Assembly (NCBI RefSeq): GCF_004363315.1
Contig: NZ_SNYL01000016.1
Location: forward strand, 1 to 54,839
Direction: 5' to 3'
Length of the DNA: 54,839 nt
Origin: Tepidicella xavieri
GTDB lineage: Bacteria > Pseudomonadota > Gammaproteobacteria > Burkholderiales > Burkholderiaceae_C
Position 1 is the first letter of the stretch. The number at the start of each line of letters is the position of its first letter. Made by a program: the position numbers and the translations under genes. The notes below the pieces were generated by a model. It made no database searches. It saw only the letters and a list, made by a program, of their open reading frames with translations, and was not told where the DNA came from. Below are positions 28,750 through 38,028 of the stretch, in pieces.

Positions 28750-30555
28750 ATGGCGATGCGTAGCGAATACTGCGGTCTGGTGACCGAGGCCCTGCTGGGC
28801 CAGAACGTGACTTTGTGCGGCTGGGTCAATCGCCGTCGCGACCATGGCGGCGTCATTTTCGTGGACCTGCGGGACCGCGAAGGCTATGTCCAAGTGGTCT
28901 GCGACCCCGACCGCCCAGAGATGTTCAAGATCGCCGAGAGTCTGCGCAACGAGTTCTGCATCCAGGTCAAGGGTGTGGTGCGGGCCCGTCCGGCCGGCAC
29001 CACCAACGACAACCTCAAAAGCGGCAAGGTCGAGGTGCTGTGCCACGAAATCCACGTGCTCAACCCTTCGGTGACGCCGCCGTTCCAGCTCGACGACGAC
29101 AACCTCTCGGAGACCACCCGCCTGACCCACCGCGTGCTGGACCTGCGTCGCCCCTACATGCAGCGCAACCTGATGCTGCGCTACCGCGTGGCCATGGAGG
29201 TGCGCAAGTTCCTGGACGCCAACGGCTTCATCGACATCGAAACCCCGATGCTGACCAAGAGCACGCCCGAAGGTGCGCGCGACTACCTCGTGCCCAGCCG
29301 CGTGCACGACGGCATGTTCTTCGCCCTGCCGCAATCGCCCCAGCTGTTCAAGCAGCTGCTCATGGTGGCGGGTTACGACCGTTACTACCAGATCACCAAA
29401 TGCTTCCGTGACGAGGACTTGCGCGCCGACCGCCAGCCCGAGTTCACCCAGATCGACATCGAAACCTCCTTCCTCACCGAGGAGGACATCCGTGCCATGT
29501 TCCAGGGCATGATGAAGACCGTGTTCCAGAACACCATCGGGGTGGATCTGGGCGAATTCCCGGTCATGCCCTATGCCGAGGCCATGCACCGTTTCGGCTC
29601 CGACAAGCCCGATCTGCGCGTCAAGCTCGAATTCACCGAACTGACCGACGTGATGGCCGATGTGGACTTCAAGGTGTTCAGCGCCCCGGCGCAGATGGCC
29701 AATGGCCGCGTGGTGGCCTTGCGCATCCCTGGGGGCGCCGAGATGAGCCGCTCCGAGATCGACGCCTACACCGAATTCGTCAAAATCTACGGCGCCAAGG
29801 GCCTGGCCTGGATCAAGGTCAACGACATCGCCCAGGGCCGCGACGGTCTGCAGAGCCCCATCGTCAAGAACCTCCACGATGCGGCCATCGCCGCCATCCT
29901 GCAGCGCTCCGGCGCGCAAAACGGCGACATCCTGTTCTTTGGCGCCGACAAGGCCAAAATCGTCAATGACGCCATGGGCGCGTTGCGCATCAAGATTGGC
30001 CACAGCGAATTCGCCAAGAAGCAAGGGCTGTTCGAGGACCGCTGGGCGCCGCTGTGGGTGGTGGATTTCCCCATGTTCGAATACGACGAGGAGGAGGGGC
30101 GCTGGAACGCCATGCACCACCCCTTTACCTCGCCCAAAGACGGCCACGAGGAATTCATGGACACCGACCCGGGCCAGTGCCTGGCCAAGGCCTACGACAT
30201 GGTGCTCAACGGCTGGGAACTGGGTGGCGGCTCGGTCCGTATCCATCGGGCCGACGTGCAGAGCAAGGTGTTCTCGGCGCTCAAGATCGGCCCAGAGGAA
30301 GCGCGGGCGAAGTTCGGCTTCCTGCTCGATGCCCTGCAGTATGGCGCGCCCCCGCACGGTGGCCTCGCCTTCGGCCTGGATCGCCTCATCACGCTGATGA
30401 CCAAAGCCGAGTCCATCCGCGACGTCATCGCCTTCCCCAAGACCCAGCGCGCCCAGTGCCTGCTCACGCAGGCCCCCAGCCCGGTGGACGAGAAACAGTT
30501 GCGTGAACTGCACATCCGGCTGCGGAACCCTGTCGCGGCGCCTGCATCTGCCTGA
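28750..30555 (+). CDS. aspS: Aspartyl-tRNA synthetase
   Basis: Charges tRNA-Asp. The 601-residue product is of bacterial type: N-terminal OB-fold anticodon domain (about 1-110, [26 protein letters not shown]), class II core with motif 2 in [22 protein letters not shown], a GAD insertion domain (about 290-430), and motif 3 in [14 protein letters not shown]. The ATG at 28750 gives MAMRSEYCG; the second ATG two codons later is also possible. Whether it is discriminating or also charges tRNA-Asn cannot be read here. Confidence 0.97.
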   Translation: MAMRSEYCGLVTEALLGQNVTLCGWVNRRRDHGGVIFVDLRDREGYVQVVCDPDRPEMFKIAESLRNEFCIQVKGVVRARPAGTTNDNLKSGKVEVLCHEIHVLNPSVTPPFQLDDDNLSETTRLTHRVLDLRRPYMQRNLMLRYRVAMEVRKFLDANGFIDIETPMLTKSTPEGARDYLVPSRVHDGMFFALPQSPQLFKQLLMVAGYDRYYQITKCFRDEDLRADRQPEFTQIDIETSFLTEEDIRAMFQGMMKTVFQNTIGVDLGEFPVMPYAEAMHRFGSDKPDLRVKLEFTELTDVMADVDFKVFSAPAQMANGRVVALRIPGGAEMSRSEIDAYTEFVKIYGAKGLAWIKVNDIAQGRDGLQSPIVKNLHDAAIAAILQRSGAQNGDILFFGADKAKIVNDAMGALRIKIGHSEFAKKQGLFEDRWAPLWVVDFPMFEYDEEEGRWNAMHHPFTSPKDGHEEFMDTDPGQCLAKAYDMVLNGWELGGGSVRIHRADVQSKVFSALKIGPEEARAKFGFLLDALQYGAPPHGGLAFGLDRLITLMTKAESIRDVIAFPKTQRAQCLLTQAPSPVDEKQLRELHIRLRNPVAAPASA

Positions 30556-30589
30556 TATAGTGTCCATTCAACCGTAACGGGAGCCGACG

Positions 30590-30904
30590 ATGACTCAAGC
30601 CCAACAGCAACCGCCCAAAGACAAGCTCATGGCCGATCTGAAGGTCGTGATGGCCGATGCCGAGGAACTGCTGGCGGCCACCGCCAGCCACACCGGCGAG
30701 CGCATCACCGAGTTGCGCGAGCGCATGCAGGAAAACCTGCGCAATGCCCGCCACAAAATGGGCGACCTGGAAGATGCGCTGCGCGTCAAGACCCGGGAAG
30801 TGGCGCGGGCCACCGACGACTATGTGCATGAGCACCCCTGGAAGTCGATTGGCATGGCGGCGGGCCTCGGTCTGATCGTCGGTCTGCTGATCAGCCGCCG
30901 CTGA
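30590..30904 (+). CDS. DUF883 / YqjD-ElaB-type membrane protein
   Basis: A 104-residue protein: a long charged amphipathic helix (about 8-78, rich in A, E, K and R) followed by HEHPWKSIGMAAGLGLIVGLLISRR, one C-terminal membrane span. This is the DUF883 layout; E. coli YqjD and ElaB are inner-membrane proteins that bind ribosomes in stationary phase. Role here is by analogy. A GGGAG site lies upstream of the ATG. It starts a three-gene cassette. Confidence 0.9.
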   Translation: MTQAQQQPPKDKLMADLKVVMADAEELLAATASHTGERITELRERMQENLRNARHKMGDLEDALRVKTREVARATDDYVHEHPWKSIGMAAGLGLIVGLLISRR

Positions 30905-30923
30905 CACGCAGGGCGGCTCGGCG

Positions 30924-31319
30924 ATGTCGCAGGACGACCGCTCCGACGGGCCACCCCCGCAAACCCTGCTTTCGGGGCTGAAGGGGTGGTTACACGACGG
31001 GCTGCAACTGCTGCGCGTGCGTATCGAGCTGCTCGGCGTCGAGGCGCGTGACCACGCCTTGGGCGTGGTCGAGATGATGGCCTGGGCAGTGGCTGCCGCC
31101 ATCTGCCTGAGTCTCGGGCTGGGTTTCGTGGCCGTGTTGCTGACGGTGCTGCTGTGGGATTCTCACCGTGCCCTGGCGCTGGCACTGTTTTCGGGGGTCT
31201 TTCTCACCTTGGGAGCCGTGGCGGTGTGGATCGTGCGGCAGCGGCTGCGTGAAACCCAACGCTGGTTCGAAGCCACCACCCAGGAACTGGCGCGTGACGC
31301 CCAGCAACTGCGCCCATGA
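30924..31319 (+). CDS. Phage-holin-type / YqjE family membrane protein
   Basis: A 131-residue protein with two central spans (about 50-72 and 79-98) and charged ends. It matches the pattern of YqjE/holin-superfamily-3 proteins found after DUF883 genes. GLKGWLHDGLQLLRVRIELLGVEARDH in the N-terminal half is an amphipathic segment typical of the family. It is 19 bases after the DUF883 gene, and its stop overlaps the next start (ATGA). Despite the family name there is no sign of a prophage. Confidence 0.85.
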   Translation: MSQDDRSDGPPPQTLLSGLKGWLHDGLQLLRVRIELLGVEARDHALGVVEMMAWAVAAAICLSLGLGFVAVLLTVLLWDSHRALALALFSGVFLTLGAVAVWIVRQRLRETQRWFEATTQELARDAQQLRP

Positions 31320-31609
31320 ACGCCCGCCAAGCGCTCTGGATGCGCCGCGCCGAACTGGTGCAGCGCTCGGCACTGTTGCGTGAGCGCCTGACCGCTCATG
31401 GGCATGCCGTTGCGCCATGGTTTCAGGCGGCCGAGCAGGCGCGTCACACGGCCCGCTGGATGCGGGATCATCCCTGGGTGCCGCTGAGCGCACTGGCCTT
31501 GTTGGTGCTGCGTCGTCCGCGTCGCTGGTTGCGCTGGGCGTGGAAAGGCTGGGGCGCCTGGCGGCTCTACATGCGCGTGCGCCGGCTTTGGACAGGGCAG
31601 GGGGTATGA
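31316..31609 (+). CDS. YqjK-like small protein
   Basis: A 97-residue basic protein with repeated R and W residues and one weak hydrophobic stretch (about 58-66, LSALALLVL). It occupies the YqjK position of the yqjD-yqjE-yqjK cassette; sequence alone gives little. The start overlaps the preceding stop. Function unknown. Confidence 0.7.
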   Translation: MNARQALWMRRAELVQRSALLRERLTAHGHAVAPWFQAAEQARHTARWMRDHPWVPLSALALLVLRRPRRWLRWAWKGWGAWRLYMRVRRLWTGQGV

Positions 31610-31619
31610 GTTATTCCTC

Positions 31620-31646
31620 TGCATTTTTGCCACACGCTGCCGATAG
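31620..31646 (+). promoter_or_regulatory. Sigma28-like promoter of motA
   Basis: GCCGATAG (31639-31646) matches the flagellar sigma28 -10 consensus in seven of eight positions; the -35 region TGCATTTT at the right distance (11 bases) matches only five of eight. It lies 35 bases before motA. Confidence 0.55.
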
Positions 31647-31681
31647 AATGGGTTCGCACTGCCATCGGGATTGAAGCACAC

Positions 31682-32542
31682 ATGCTGGTCATCATTGGAT
31701 ACATCGTTGCAATCGGCTGCGTGTTCGGCGGCTACATCATCGCCGGCGGCAACATCGGCGTGATCCTGGTGGCCCTGCCGGTCGAAATGCTCATCATCAT
31801 GGGTGGCGCCATGGGGGCATTCGCCGTCAACAACCAGCCCAAAGTGCTCAAGAAAGTGGCGGGTTCGTTCGGCAAGGCGCTCAAAGGCAGCAAGTACACC
31901 AAAGAACGCTACATGGAGTTGCTGGCGCTGCTGTACGAAATCCTGCAAAAAGCCCGCAAAGAAGGGTTGATGGCCATCGAGAACGATGTCGAAAACCCGG
32001 AAGCCTCCCCCCTGTTTCAGAAATACCCCACGGTGGGTACCGATCACCACGTGGTCGAGTTCGTGACCGATTATCTGCGCATGATGGTGTCTGGCAACCT
32101 CAACGCGCACGAGATCGAGGCCCTCATGGACAGCGAGATCGAAACCCATCACCAGGAAGAGCATGCGGTGGTGGGAGCCTTCACCCGGCTGGCCGGCGCG
32201 TTGCCGGCGTTTGGCATCGTGGCCGCCGTGCTGGGGGTGATCAAGACCATGGGCGCCGTGGGCTCGCCGCCAGCGGTGTTGGGGGGCATGATCGGCTCGG
32301 CCCTGGTGGGAACCTTCCTCGGCATTTTCCTGGCCTATGCGATCGTGGAGCCGCTGGCCGGCTTGCTGGAGCAGAAAATGGAAGAAGGCACCAAGGAATT
32401 GCAGTGCATCAAGACCACCCTGCTGGCCAGCATGCAGGGCTACGCTCCCATGACCGCCATCGAATTTGGCCGCAAGGTGCTCTACTCCACCGAGCGCCCG
32501 ACGTTTGCCGAGCTCGAAGGCCACGTCAAGACGAAGAAGTAA
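31682..32542 (+). CDS. motA: Flagellar motor stator protein MotA
   Basis: With MotB forms the proton channel that drives rotation. The 286-residue product has four spans (about 2-20, 30-50, 170-190 and 200-222) and a large cytoplasmic loop holding charged residues that face FliG (KARKEGLMAIENDVE near 93-106). GIVAAVLGVIKTMGAVG and GTFLGIFLAYAIVEPL are typical. It is the long proton-type MotA. It starts the motA-motB-cheY-cheZ group, behind a sigma28-like promoter. Confidence 0.97.
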   Translation: MLVIIGYIVAIGCVFGGYIIAGGNIGVILVALPVEMLIIMGGAMGAFAVNNQPKVLKKVAGSFGKALKGSKYTKERYMELLALLYEILQKARKEGLMAIENDVENPEASPLFQKYPTVGTDHHVVEFVTDYLRMMVSGNLNAHEIEALMDSEIETHHQEEHAVVGAFTRLAGALPAFGIVAAVLGVIKTMGAVGSPPAVLGGMIGSALVGTFLGIFLAYAIVEPLAGLLEQKMEEGTKELQCIKTTLLASMQGYAPMTAIEFGRKVLYSTERPTFAELEGHVKTKK

Positions 32543-32566
32543 CCGATCACGCTGGGCGTCACGACC

Positions 32567-33553
32567 ATGGCCGCTTCGGGCAAACCGCTTCAACCCATCA
32601 TCATCAAGCGCGTCAAAAAAGGCGGGCATGGTGCGCACGGGGGGGCTTGGAAGATCGCTTATGCCGACTTCGTGACGGCCATGATGGCCTTCTTCCTGCT
32701 CATGTGGCTGCTGGGCTCCACCACCGAGGCCGATCGCAAGGGGATTTCGGATTACTTCAATGCGCCGCTGATGGTGACGCTGTTTGGCGGCCCGGGCAGC
32801 GGAGCCAGTGACAGCATCCTCCCCGGTGGTGGCGACGACCTGACCCGCACCACCGGTGAAATGGCGCGCGGCGACGCGCAATTGGCCGCTCGAGAGCTCG
32901 GGGCCCAGGTGATCCGCGAGGAGGCCATGCGGCTGGAGCGCCAGCGCATCGAAGGCTTGCGCAACAAAATCGAAACCGTCATCAACAACAACATCCGGCT
33001 GTCCGAATTCCGCGACCAGATTCGCATGGAGATGGTGCAAGACGGCCTCAACATCCAGATCGTCGATGACCAGAACCGGGCCATGTTCGACGTCGGCAGC
33101 GCATTGGTGCGGCCCTATATGCGCGAAATTCTCCGCGAAATTGGCGCCGCCCTGGCCGAGGTGGACAACCGCATCTCCATTTCCGGCCACACCGACGCCA
33201 CCCCTTACGGCAGCGGAGCGCGAGGGTATAGCAACTGGGAGCTGTCGGCCGACCGTGCCAATGCCAGCCGGCGCGAGCTTGTGGCGGCTGGGCTGCCGGA
33301 TGAAAAGCTGGCTCGCGTGGTGGGCATGGGGTCGAGTCAGCCCTTGCTGGCCGACCGTCCGTTCGATCCGGTGAACCGGCGCATCAGCATCCTCGTGCTC
33401 ACCCAGGAGGCCGAGGAGCGCATGGCCCAAGGCTATCGGCTCTCGTCAGCCGATCTGCAGGGGGGTGGTCACGCATCCAGCCCCGGCTCCGTGCCAGAAG
33501 CGGGGGCGTTGCCCTTGCCTGCGCCGATGACGCCTCAGGGCCCATCCCAATGA
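32567..33553 (+). CDS. motB: Flagellar motor stator protein MotB
   Basis: A 328-residue stator subunit. One N-terminal span holds the proton-carrying aspartate, D34 in IAYADFVTAMMAFFLLMWLL, followed by a plug/linker and an OmpA-type peptidoglycan-binding domain (about 190-285, SISGHTDATPY and NWELSADRANASRRELV). The C-terminal ~40 residues are proline/alanine-rich. It is 24 bases after motA. Confidence 0.97.
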   Translation: MAASGKPLQPIIIKRVKKGGHGAHGGAWKIAYADFVTAMMAFFLLMWLLGSTTEADRKGISDYFNAPLMVTLFGGPGSGASDSILPGGGDDLTRTTGEMARGDAQLAARELGAQVIREEAMRLERQRIEGLRNKIETVINNNIRLSEFRDQIRMEMVQDGLNIQIVDDQNRAMFDVGSALVRPYMREILREIGAALAEVDNRISISGHTDATPYGSGARGYSNWELSADRANASRRELVAAGLPDEKLARVVGMGSSQPLLADRPFDPVNRRISILVLTQEAEERMAQGYRLSSADLQGGGHASSPGSVPEAGALPLPAPMTPQGPSQ

Positions 33554-33607
33554 GCGTTGGCCGGCCTTAGCCTTTACACTAGAAGTTCTCCCTTCACGGA
33601 GCCACGT

Positions 33608-33991
33608 ATGCCCGAACTGCGTTTTTTGATCGTTGACGACTTCTCCACCATGCGCCGCATCGTGCGCAACCTGCTCAAGGAAATCGGCCATGCCGATGCG
33701 GACGAGGCCGAAGACGGGGTGGTGGCCTTGCACAAGCTGCGCAACGGCAAATTCGACTTCGTGGTCAGCGACATCAACATGCCCAACATGAACGGCTTCG
33801 AGCTGCTCAACCAGATCAAGTCGGACGAGAAGCTCAAGCACATCCCGGTGCTCATGGTCACGGCCGAAGCCCGCAAGGAAGACATCATTGCCGCCGCGCA
33901 GGGTGGGGCGGCCGGCTACATCGTCAAGCCCTTCACCAAGGCCACGCTGGAAGAAAAGCTCGCCAACATCTTCAAGAAGATGGGCTGGTGA
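33608..33991 (+). CDS. cheY: Chemotaxis response regulator CheY
   Basis: A 127-residue single-domain receiver that, when phosphorylated, binds FliM and changes rotation direction. All key residues are present: D10 and D11 (IVDDF), phospho-accepting D55 in [13 protein letters not shown]85 in MVTAEA, Y104 and K107 in GYIVKPF. The ATG at 33608 follows a CACGGAG site. It lies between motB and cheZ; no CheA is encoded in the window, so its kinase is elsewhere. Confidence 0.98.
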   Translation: MPELRFLIVDDFSTMRRIVRNLLKEIGHADADEAEDGVVALHKLRNGKFDFVVSDINMPNMNGFELLNQIKSDEKLKHIPVLMVTAEARKEDIIAAAQGGAAGYIVKPFTKATLEEKLANIFKKMGW

Positions 33992-34005
33992 GTAGGGGCG
34001 ACGGC

Positions 34006-34653
34006 ATGAGCAATTCCCCCATTCCGAATCCCAACCATCAAGTCGCGGATATGTATCAGCGGTTGGGGGCCATCACCCGCCAGCTGCATGATGCCTTGCA
34101 TGAGCTGGGCTATGCGCCCATGCTCAAAGGCACGGTGGAGGAGTTGCCGGACGCCCGAAGCCGCCTGGAATACATCGCCCGTCTGACTGGCCAGGCGGCC
34201 GAGAAAGTGCTCAACTGGGTCGATGAGGCCAAGGCTGAGCAAGACGCGGTGCGCCAGCACAGCCGCCAATTGGTCGAGACCATCCGGGGCGTGCCGGGTC
34301 TGAAGTGGGCCATGCCCGAATTGGTGGAATGGTCGGAGAAGATTCAGCAGAGCACCGAGCGCACCGACGCGCACCTGACCGAGATCATGATGGCGCAGGA
34401 CTTTCACGATTTGACCGGACAGGTGATACAAAAGGTCGTCTCTTTGGCTGCGACCATCGAGCAGCAGCTGCTTCAGTTGCTGCTGGAAACGGCGCCCAAC
34501 ATGCCGCCAGCCGAGTCCGAGAGCAAGTCCCGTCAGCCCGCGCCCAGTTCGCGCGAGGCGCTGGCGGGCCCGGTGGTCAACCCGGAGGGCCGGACCGACG
34601 TCGTCACCAGCCAGCAAGACGTGGACGACCTGCTCTCCAGCCTGGGCTTCTGA
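34006..34653 (+). CDS. cheZ: CheY-P phosphatase CheZ
   Basis: A 215-residue helical protein that removes the phosphate from CheY. The active-site glutamine lies in MAQDFHDLTGQVIQKVV near residue 135-145, and the C-terminal CheY-binding peptide is QDVDDLLSSLGF at the end, joined by a flexible serine/proline-rich linker. The ATG at 34006 is chosen; a GTG overlapping the cheY stop would add six residues. A terminator-like hairpin follows. Confidence 0.96.
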   Translation: MSNSPIPNPNHQVADMYQRLGAITRQLHDALHELGYAPMLKGTVEELPDARSRLEYIARLTGQAAEKVLNWVDEAKAEQDAVRQHSRQLVETIRGVPGLKWAMPELVEWSEKIQQSTERTDAHLTEIMMAQDFHDLTGQVIQKVVSLAATIEQQLLQLLLETAPNMPPAESESKSRQPAPSSREALAGPVVNPEGRTDVVTSQQDVDDLLSSLGF

Positions 34654-34661
34654 GCGTCGCT

Positions 34662-34701
34662 GCGCGAAACTGGCCGGAAAAGCCCGGCTTCATCGCGCTT
34701 T
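34662..34701 (+). terminator. Terminator-like nested hairpin after cheZ
   Basis: Outer arms GCGCGA (34662-34667) and TCGCGC (34693-34698), inner arms GCCGG (34673-34677) and CCGGC (34684-34688), then a short TTTA. The T-run is weak, so efficiency is uncertain. Confidence 0.45.
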
Positions 34702-34726
34702 AGAAATCCTTCCTGCGCCAGACAAT

Positions 34727-34750
34727 GCGGTCAACGATTCGTTTGACCGC
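34727..34750 (+). promoter_or_regulatory. Perfect hairpin in place of the flhB ribosome site
   Basis: GCGGTCAA (34727-34734) and TTGACCGC (34743-34750) are perfect complements around eight bases, ending two bases before the flhB ATG at 34753. No Shine-Dalgarno is visible between them. Confidence 0.6.
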
Positions 34751-34752
34751 GC

Positions 34753-35910
34753 ATGGACTCCTCGACCCAAGACAAAAACCTGCCCGCCACCCCCAGGCGG
34801 TTGCAGAAAGCCCGGCAGGACGGGCAGGTGCCCCGTGCCAAGGATCTCTCGAACTTGGCCGTGCTGGGTGGGGGCATGGTGGTGCTGTTCGTGTTCGTGC
34901 CCTGGGGGTATGAACGGATCCGCCAGGCGATGCAACTGAGCTTCACGTTCGATGCGCACAGCATTCGTCACCCCGAAGTGATTCTGGAAAACCTGGCACT
35001 GGTGCTGGGTGAAGCCTTGCTGTTTTTTCTACCGCTGGGGTTGATCGTGGCGGTGGGTGCCGCGTTGGCGCAGATCGCCGTGGGCTCGTATGCCTGGAGT
35101 GCCAAGCCGCTGACGCCGGAACTCTCCAAAATTGGGGTCATCAGCGGCTTCAAGCGGCTGTTTTCGCGCCAGCAACTCTTCGAGGTGCTGAAGTTGATCG
35201 GCATCACGGTGATGCTGGCGGCGGTGGCCTCGCTGTTCGTGAGCACGCATCTGGCCGAATTCGGCACTTTGCTGCTGCGGCCGCTGGAGAGTGCCCTGAG
35301 CCAGTTGGGTCGCTGGTTCATGGTGGGCGTGGGGGGCTTGCTGGCCGTGGTGCTGCTGGTGGCGCTCATCGATGTGCCGTTGCAGCAATACCTGCATCGC
35401 CACCGGCTCAAGATGTCACTCAAGGAAGTCAAGGACGAGCACAAAGAGACCGAGGGCAACCCGCAGATCAAGGGCAAGTTGCGCCAGCGCCAGCGCGAGA
35501 TTGCGCAGGGCAACAGCGTCAGTCGCGTGCCGGCGGCCGACCTGGTGGTGATGAACCCGACCCACTATGCCGTGGCGCTCAAATACGACGAAAAAACCAT
35601 GGCCGCGCCGCACGTGATCGCCAAAGGGGCCGATCTGATTGCGCTGCGCATCCGCGACATGGCCAAGGAGCACCAGGTGCCGGTGCTGCAGGCCCCCATG
35701 CTGGCCCGCGCGCTGTATGCCCATACCGAGATCGATCAGCAAGTGCCTGCGGCCCTGTTCACCGCCGTGGCGCAGGTGCTGGCCTATGTGTACCGGTTGC
35801 GCGCCGCGCTGCGTGGCGAAGGCCCCATGCCCGGCGAGCCGCCGCAGCCCCAGGTGCCTGTGGAGTTGGACCCGCACCGCGGACGCACGCCCGCGCCCAC
35901 TGCCCGTTAA
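34753..35910 (+). CDS. flhB: Flagellar export gate protein FlhB
   Basis: A 385-residue export-apparatus component that sets the switch from rod/hook to filament substrates. Four spans (about 33-54, 80-110, 143-163 and 185-210) precede the cytoplasmic domain with the self-cleavage site NPTH (N268-H271 in VVMNPTHYAVALKYD). The N-terminus PATPRRLQKARQDGQVPRAKDL is typical and confirms the start. The tail after residue 355 is proline-rich. It opens the flhB-flhA-flhF-flhG-like-fliA series. Confidence 0.97.
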   Translation: MDSSTQDKNLPATPRRLQKARQDGQVPRAKDLSNLAVLGGGMVVLFVFVPWGYERIRQAMQLSFTFDAHSIRHPEVILENLALVLGEALLFFLPLGLIVAVGAALAQIAVGSYAWSAKPLTPELSKIGVISGFKRLFSRQQLFEVLKLIGITVMLAAVASLFVSTHLAEFGTLLLRPLESALSQLGRWFMVGVGGLLAVVLLVALIDVPLQQYLHRHRLKMSLKEVKDEHKETEGNPQIKGKLRQRQREIAQGNSVSRVPAADLVVMNPTHYAVALKYDEKTMAAPHVIAKGADLIALRIRDMAKEHQVPVLQAPMLARALYAHTEIDQQVPAALFTAVAQVLAYVYRLRAALRGEGPMPGEPPQPQVPVELDPHRGRTPAPTAR

Positions 35911-35928
35911 CCGTCACGCCGTAGCCCC

Positions 35929-38028
35929 ATGAACGTGTTCCTGCAAACCGCACAGCAATGGCTGGACCAGCGCCGGGGGCGCGGTCCGGCCTTGGCCGCG
36001 CCCATTCTGGTGATGGTGGTGTTGTCGATGCTGGTGCTGCCGCTGCCGCCGTGGATGCTCGACACCTTCTTCACCCTCAACATCGCCCTGGCGCTGACGG
36101 TGATGATGGTGGCCGCCTACATGAAGCGGGCGCTGGACTTCGCGGCGTTCCCGACCGTCTTGTTGCTGACCACGCTGCTGCGCCTGTCGCTCAACGTGGC
36201 CTCCACCCGGGTGGTGCTGATGGAAGGGCACAACGGCCCGGGCGCCGCCGGCGCGGTGATCGAGGCCTTCGGCACCTTCCTGGTGGGCGGGAACTTTGCC
36301 GTCGGTGTGATCGTGTTCCTGATTCTGGTGGTGATCAACTTCATCGTCATCACCAAAGGCGCGGAGCGGATTGCCGAAGTGGGCGCTCGCTTCACGCTGG
36401 ATGCGATGCCCGGCAAGCAGATGGCCATCGATGCCGACCTCAATGCCGGCATCATCGATGACAAGGAAGCCAAGCGTCGCCGTGCTGAGGTGGCCGAGGA
36501 GGCCGACTTCTTCGGCAACATGGACGGTGCTTCCAAGTTCGTTCGTGGCGATGCGATTGCCGGCATCCTCATTCTGCTGATCAACATCATTGGCGGGTTC
36601 GCCATCGGCATGCTGCAGCACGGCCTGAGCGCCGGCCAGGCGGCCGACAGCTACATCACCCTGGCCGTGGGCGATGCGCTGGTGGCGCAAGTCCCCGGGT
36701 TGCTGATTTCGGTGGCCGCGGCCATGGTGGTTTCGCGCGTGGGGAAAGACGAGGAACTGGGCGACCAGATCGTGACCCAGATGTTCGACTCGCCCAAAGT
36801 GTTGGGGGTGACCGCGTCGGTGCTGTTCCTGCTGGGCGTGGTGCCGGGGATGCCGCATGTGGTGTTTCTGACGTTTGCCGTGCTGATCGGCTCGGTGGCG
36901 TTCTGGATTTGGCGCATGCAGCAACAGCCCTCCAAGGCCGAGCTGGAGGCGCAGCAGGCCGCAGCGGCCGCCCAGCCAGCGGCCGACGCCGAGGCCACTT
37001 GGGACGATTTGCAGCCGGTGGACCTGCTGGGGCTGGAATTGGGCTATCGCCTGATCCCGCTGGTGGACAAGACCCGCCAGGGTGACTTGCTGACCCGCAT
37101 CAAAGGCGTGCGCAAGAAGTTCGCGCAGGACGTGGGCTTTCTGCCGCCTGCCGTGCATGTGCGTGACAACCTCGAACTGCGCCCAAGCGCCTATCGCATC
37201 ACGTTGCGCGGAGTGGTGGTGGGTGAGGGCGAGGTGTTCCCGGGCCAATACCTGGCCATCAACCCCGGTCACATCAGGACGCCGCTGATCGGGTCGCCCA
37301 CCACCGACCCGGCCTTTGGGCTGCCGGCGCACTGGATCGACGAGCGCCAGAAAGAAAACGCGCAAATGGCCGGTTACACCGTGGTTGATTCGGAGACCGT
37401 GCTGGCCACGCATTTGTCACACTTGATGCAAGTTCATGCCGCCAAGCTGCTGAGCCGCACCGAGGTTCAGGAACTGGTGGCCCATGTGGCCAAACTGGCC
37501 CCCAAACTCATCGAAGAGGTGGTTCCTGCCATGGTGTCGATCGGCGTGTTTCAGAAGGTTCTCCAGCTGCTGCTGGAAGAATCGGTGAACATCCGCGACA
37601 TCCGGACCATCATCGAGGCCTTGGCCGAGCATGCCGGCCAGACGCAGGACCCGGCCGAACTGGCGCGCCGCGTGCGCCAGGCCTTGGCCCCGGCCATCGT
37701 GCAGCAGATTTACGGACCGGTCAACGAGCTGGAAGTGATCGCCATCGAGCCCGGACTGGAGCGCCTGCTGACGCAAGCCCTCGGTGGGCAGGGCATGGCG
37801 GCTCTGGACCCTGGCGTGGCCGACATGCTCACCCAGTCGGCCGCCAAAGTGGCCAATGCCCAAGAGGAAAAAGGCGTGCCGGCGTGCCTGCTGGTGCCCG
37901 ATGCCATCCGTGCGGCCATGGCCCGCCTGTTGCGCCGCGCCGCGCCGCGCCTGCAGGTGCTGGCGCACAGCGAAATCCCTGACACCCATCTCATCCGAAT
38001 CGGCCCGATTCTTGGAGAACCCGCATGA
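35929..38028 (+). CDS. flhA: Flagellar export gate protein FlhA
   Basis: A 699-residue core protein of the flagellar type III export gate. The N-terminal half holds about eight spans and the conserved FHIPEP-type region (LRLSLNVASTRVVL near 85-98, then RFTLDAMPGKQMAIDADLNAG near 150-170). The cytoplasmic C-terminal half (from about 360) docks chaperone-substrate complexes. It is 18 bases after flhB, and its stop overlaps the flhF start by four bases. Confidence 0.98.
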   Translation: MNVFLQTAQQWLDQRRGRGPALAAPILVMVVLSMLVLPLPPWMLDTFFTLNIALALTVMMVAAYMKRALDFAAFPTVLLLTTLLRLSLNVASTRVVLMEGHNGPGAAGAVIEAFGTFLVGGNFAVGVIVFLILVVINFIVITKGAERIAEVGARFTLDAMPGKQMAIDADLNAGIIDDKEAKRRRAEVAEEADFFGNMDGASKFVRGDAIAGILILLINIIGGFAIGMLQHGLSAGQAADSYITLAVGDALVAQVPGLLISVAAAMVVSRVGKDEELGDQIVTQMFDSPKVLGVTASVLFLLGVVPGMPHVVFLTFAVLIGSVAFWIWRMQQQPSKAELEAQQAAAAAQPAADAEATWDDLQPVDLLGLELGYRLIPLVDKTRQGDLLTRIKGVRKKFAQDVGFLPPAVHVRDNLELRPSAYRITLRGVVVGEGEVFPGQYLAINPGHIRTPLIGSPTTDPAFGLPAHWIDERQKENAQMAGYTVVDSETVLATHLSHLMQVHAAKLLSRTEVQELVAHVAKLAPKLIEEVVPAMVSIGVFQKVLQLLLEESVNIRDIRTIIEALAEHAGQTQDPAELARRVRQALAPAIVQQIYGPVNELEVIAIEPGLERLLTQALGGQGMAALDPGVADMLTQSAAKVANAQEEKGVPACLLVPDAIRAAMARLLRRAAPRLQVLAHSEIPDTHLIRIGPILGEPA

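Noticed and set aside
30924-31319. Prophage remnant suggested by the holin-type family name
   Set aside because: No other phage gene nearby; the yqjD-yqjE-yqjK order explains it.
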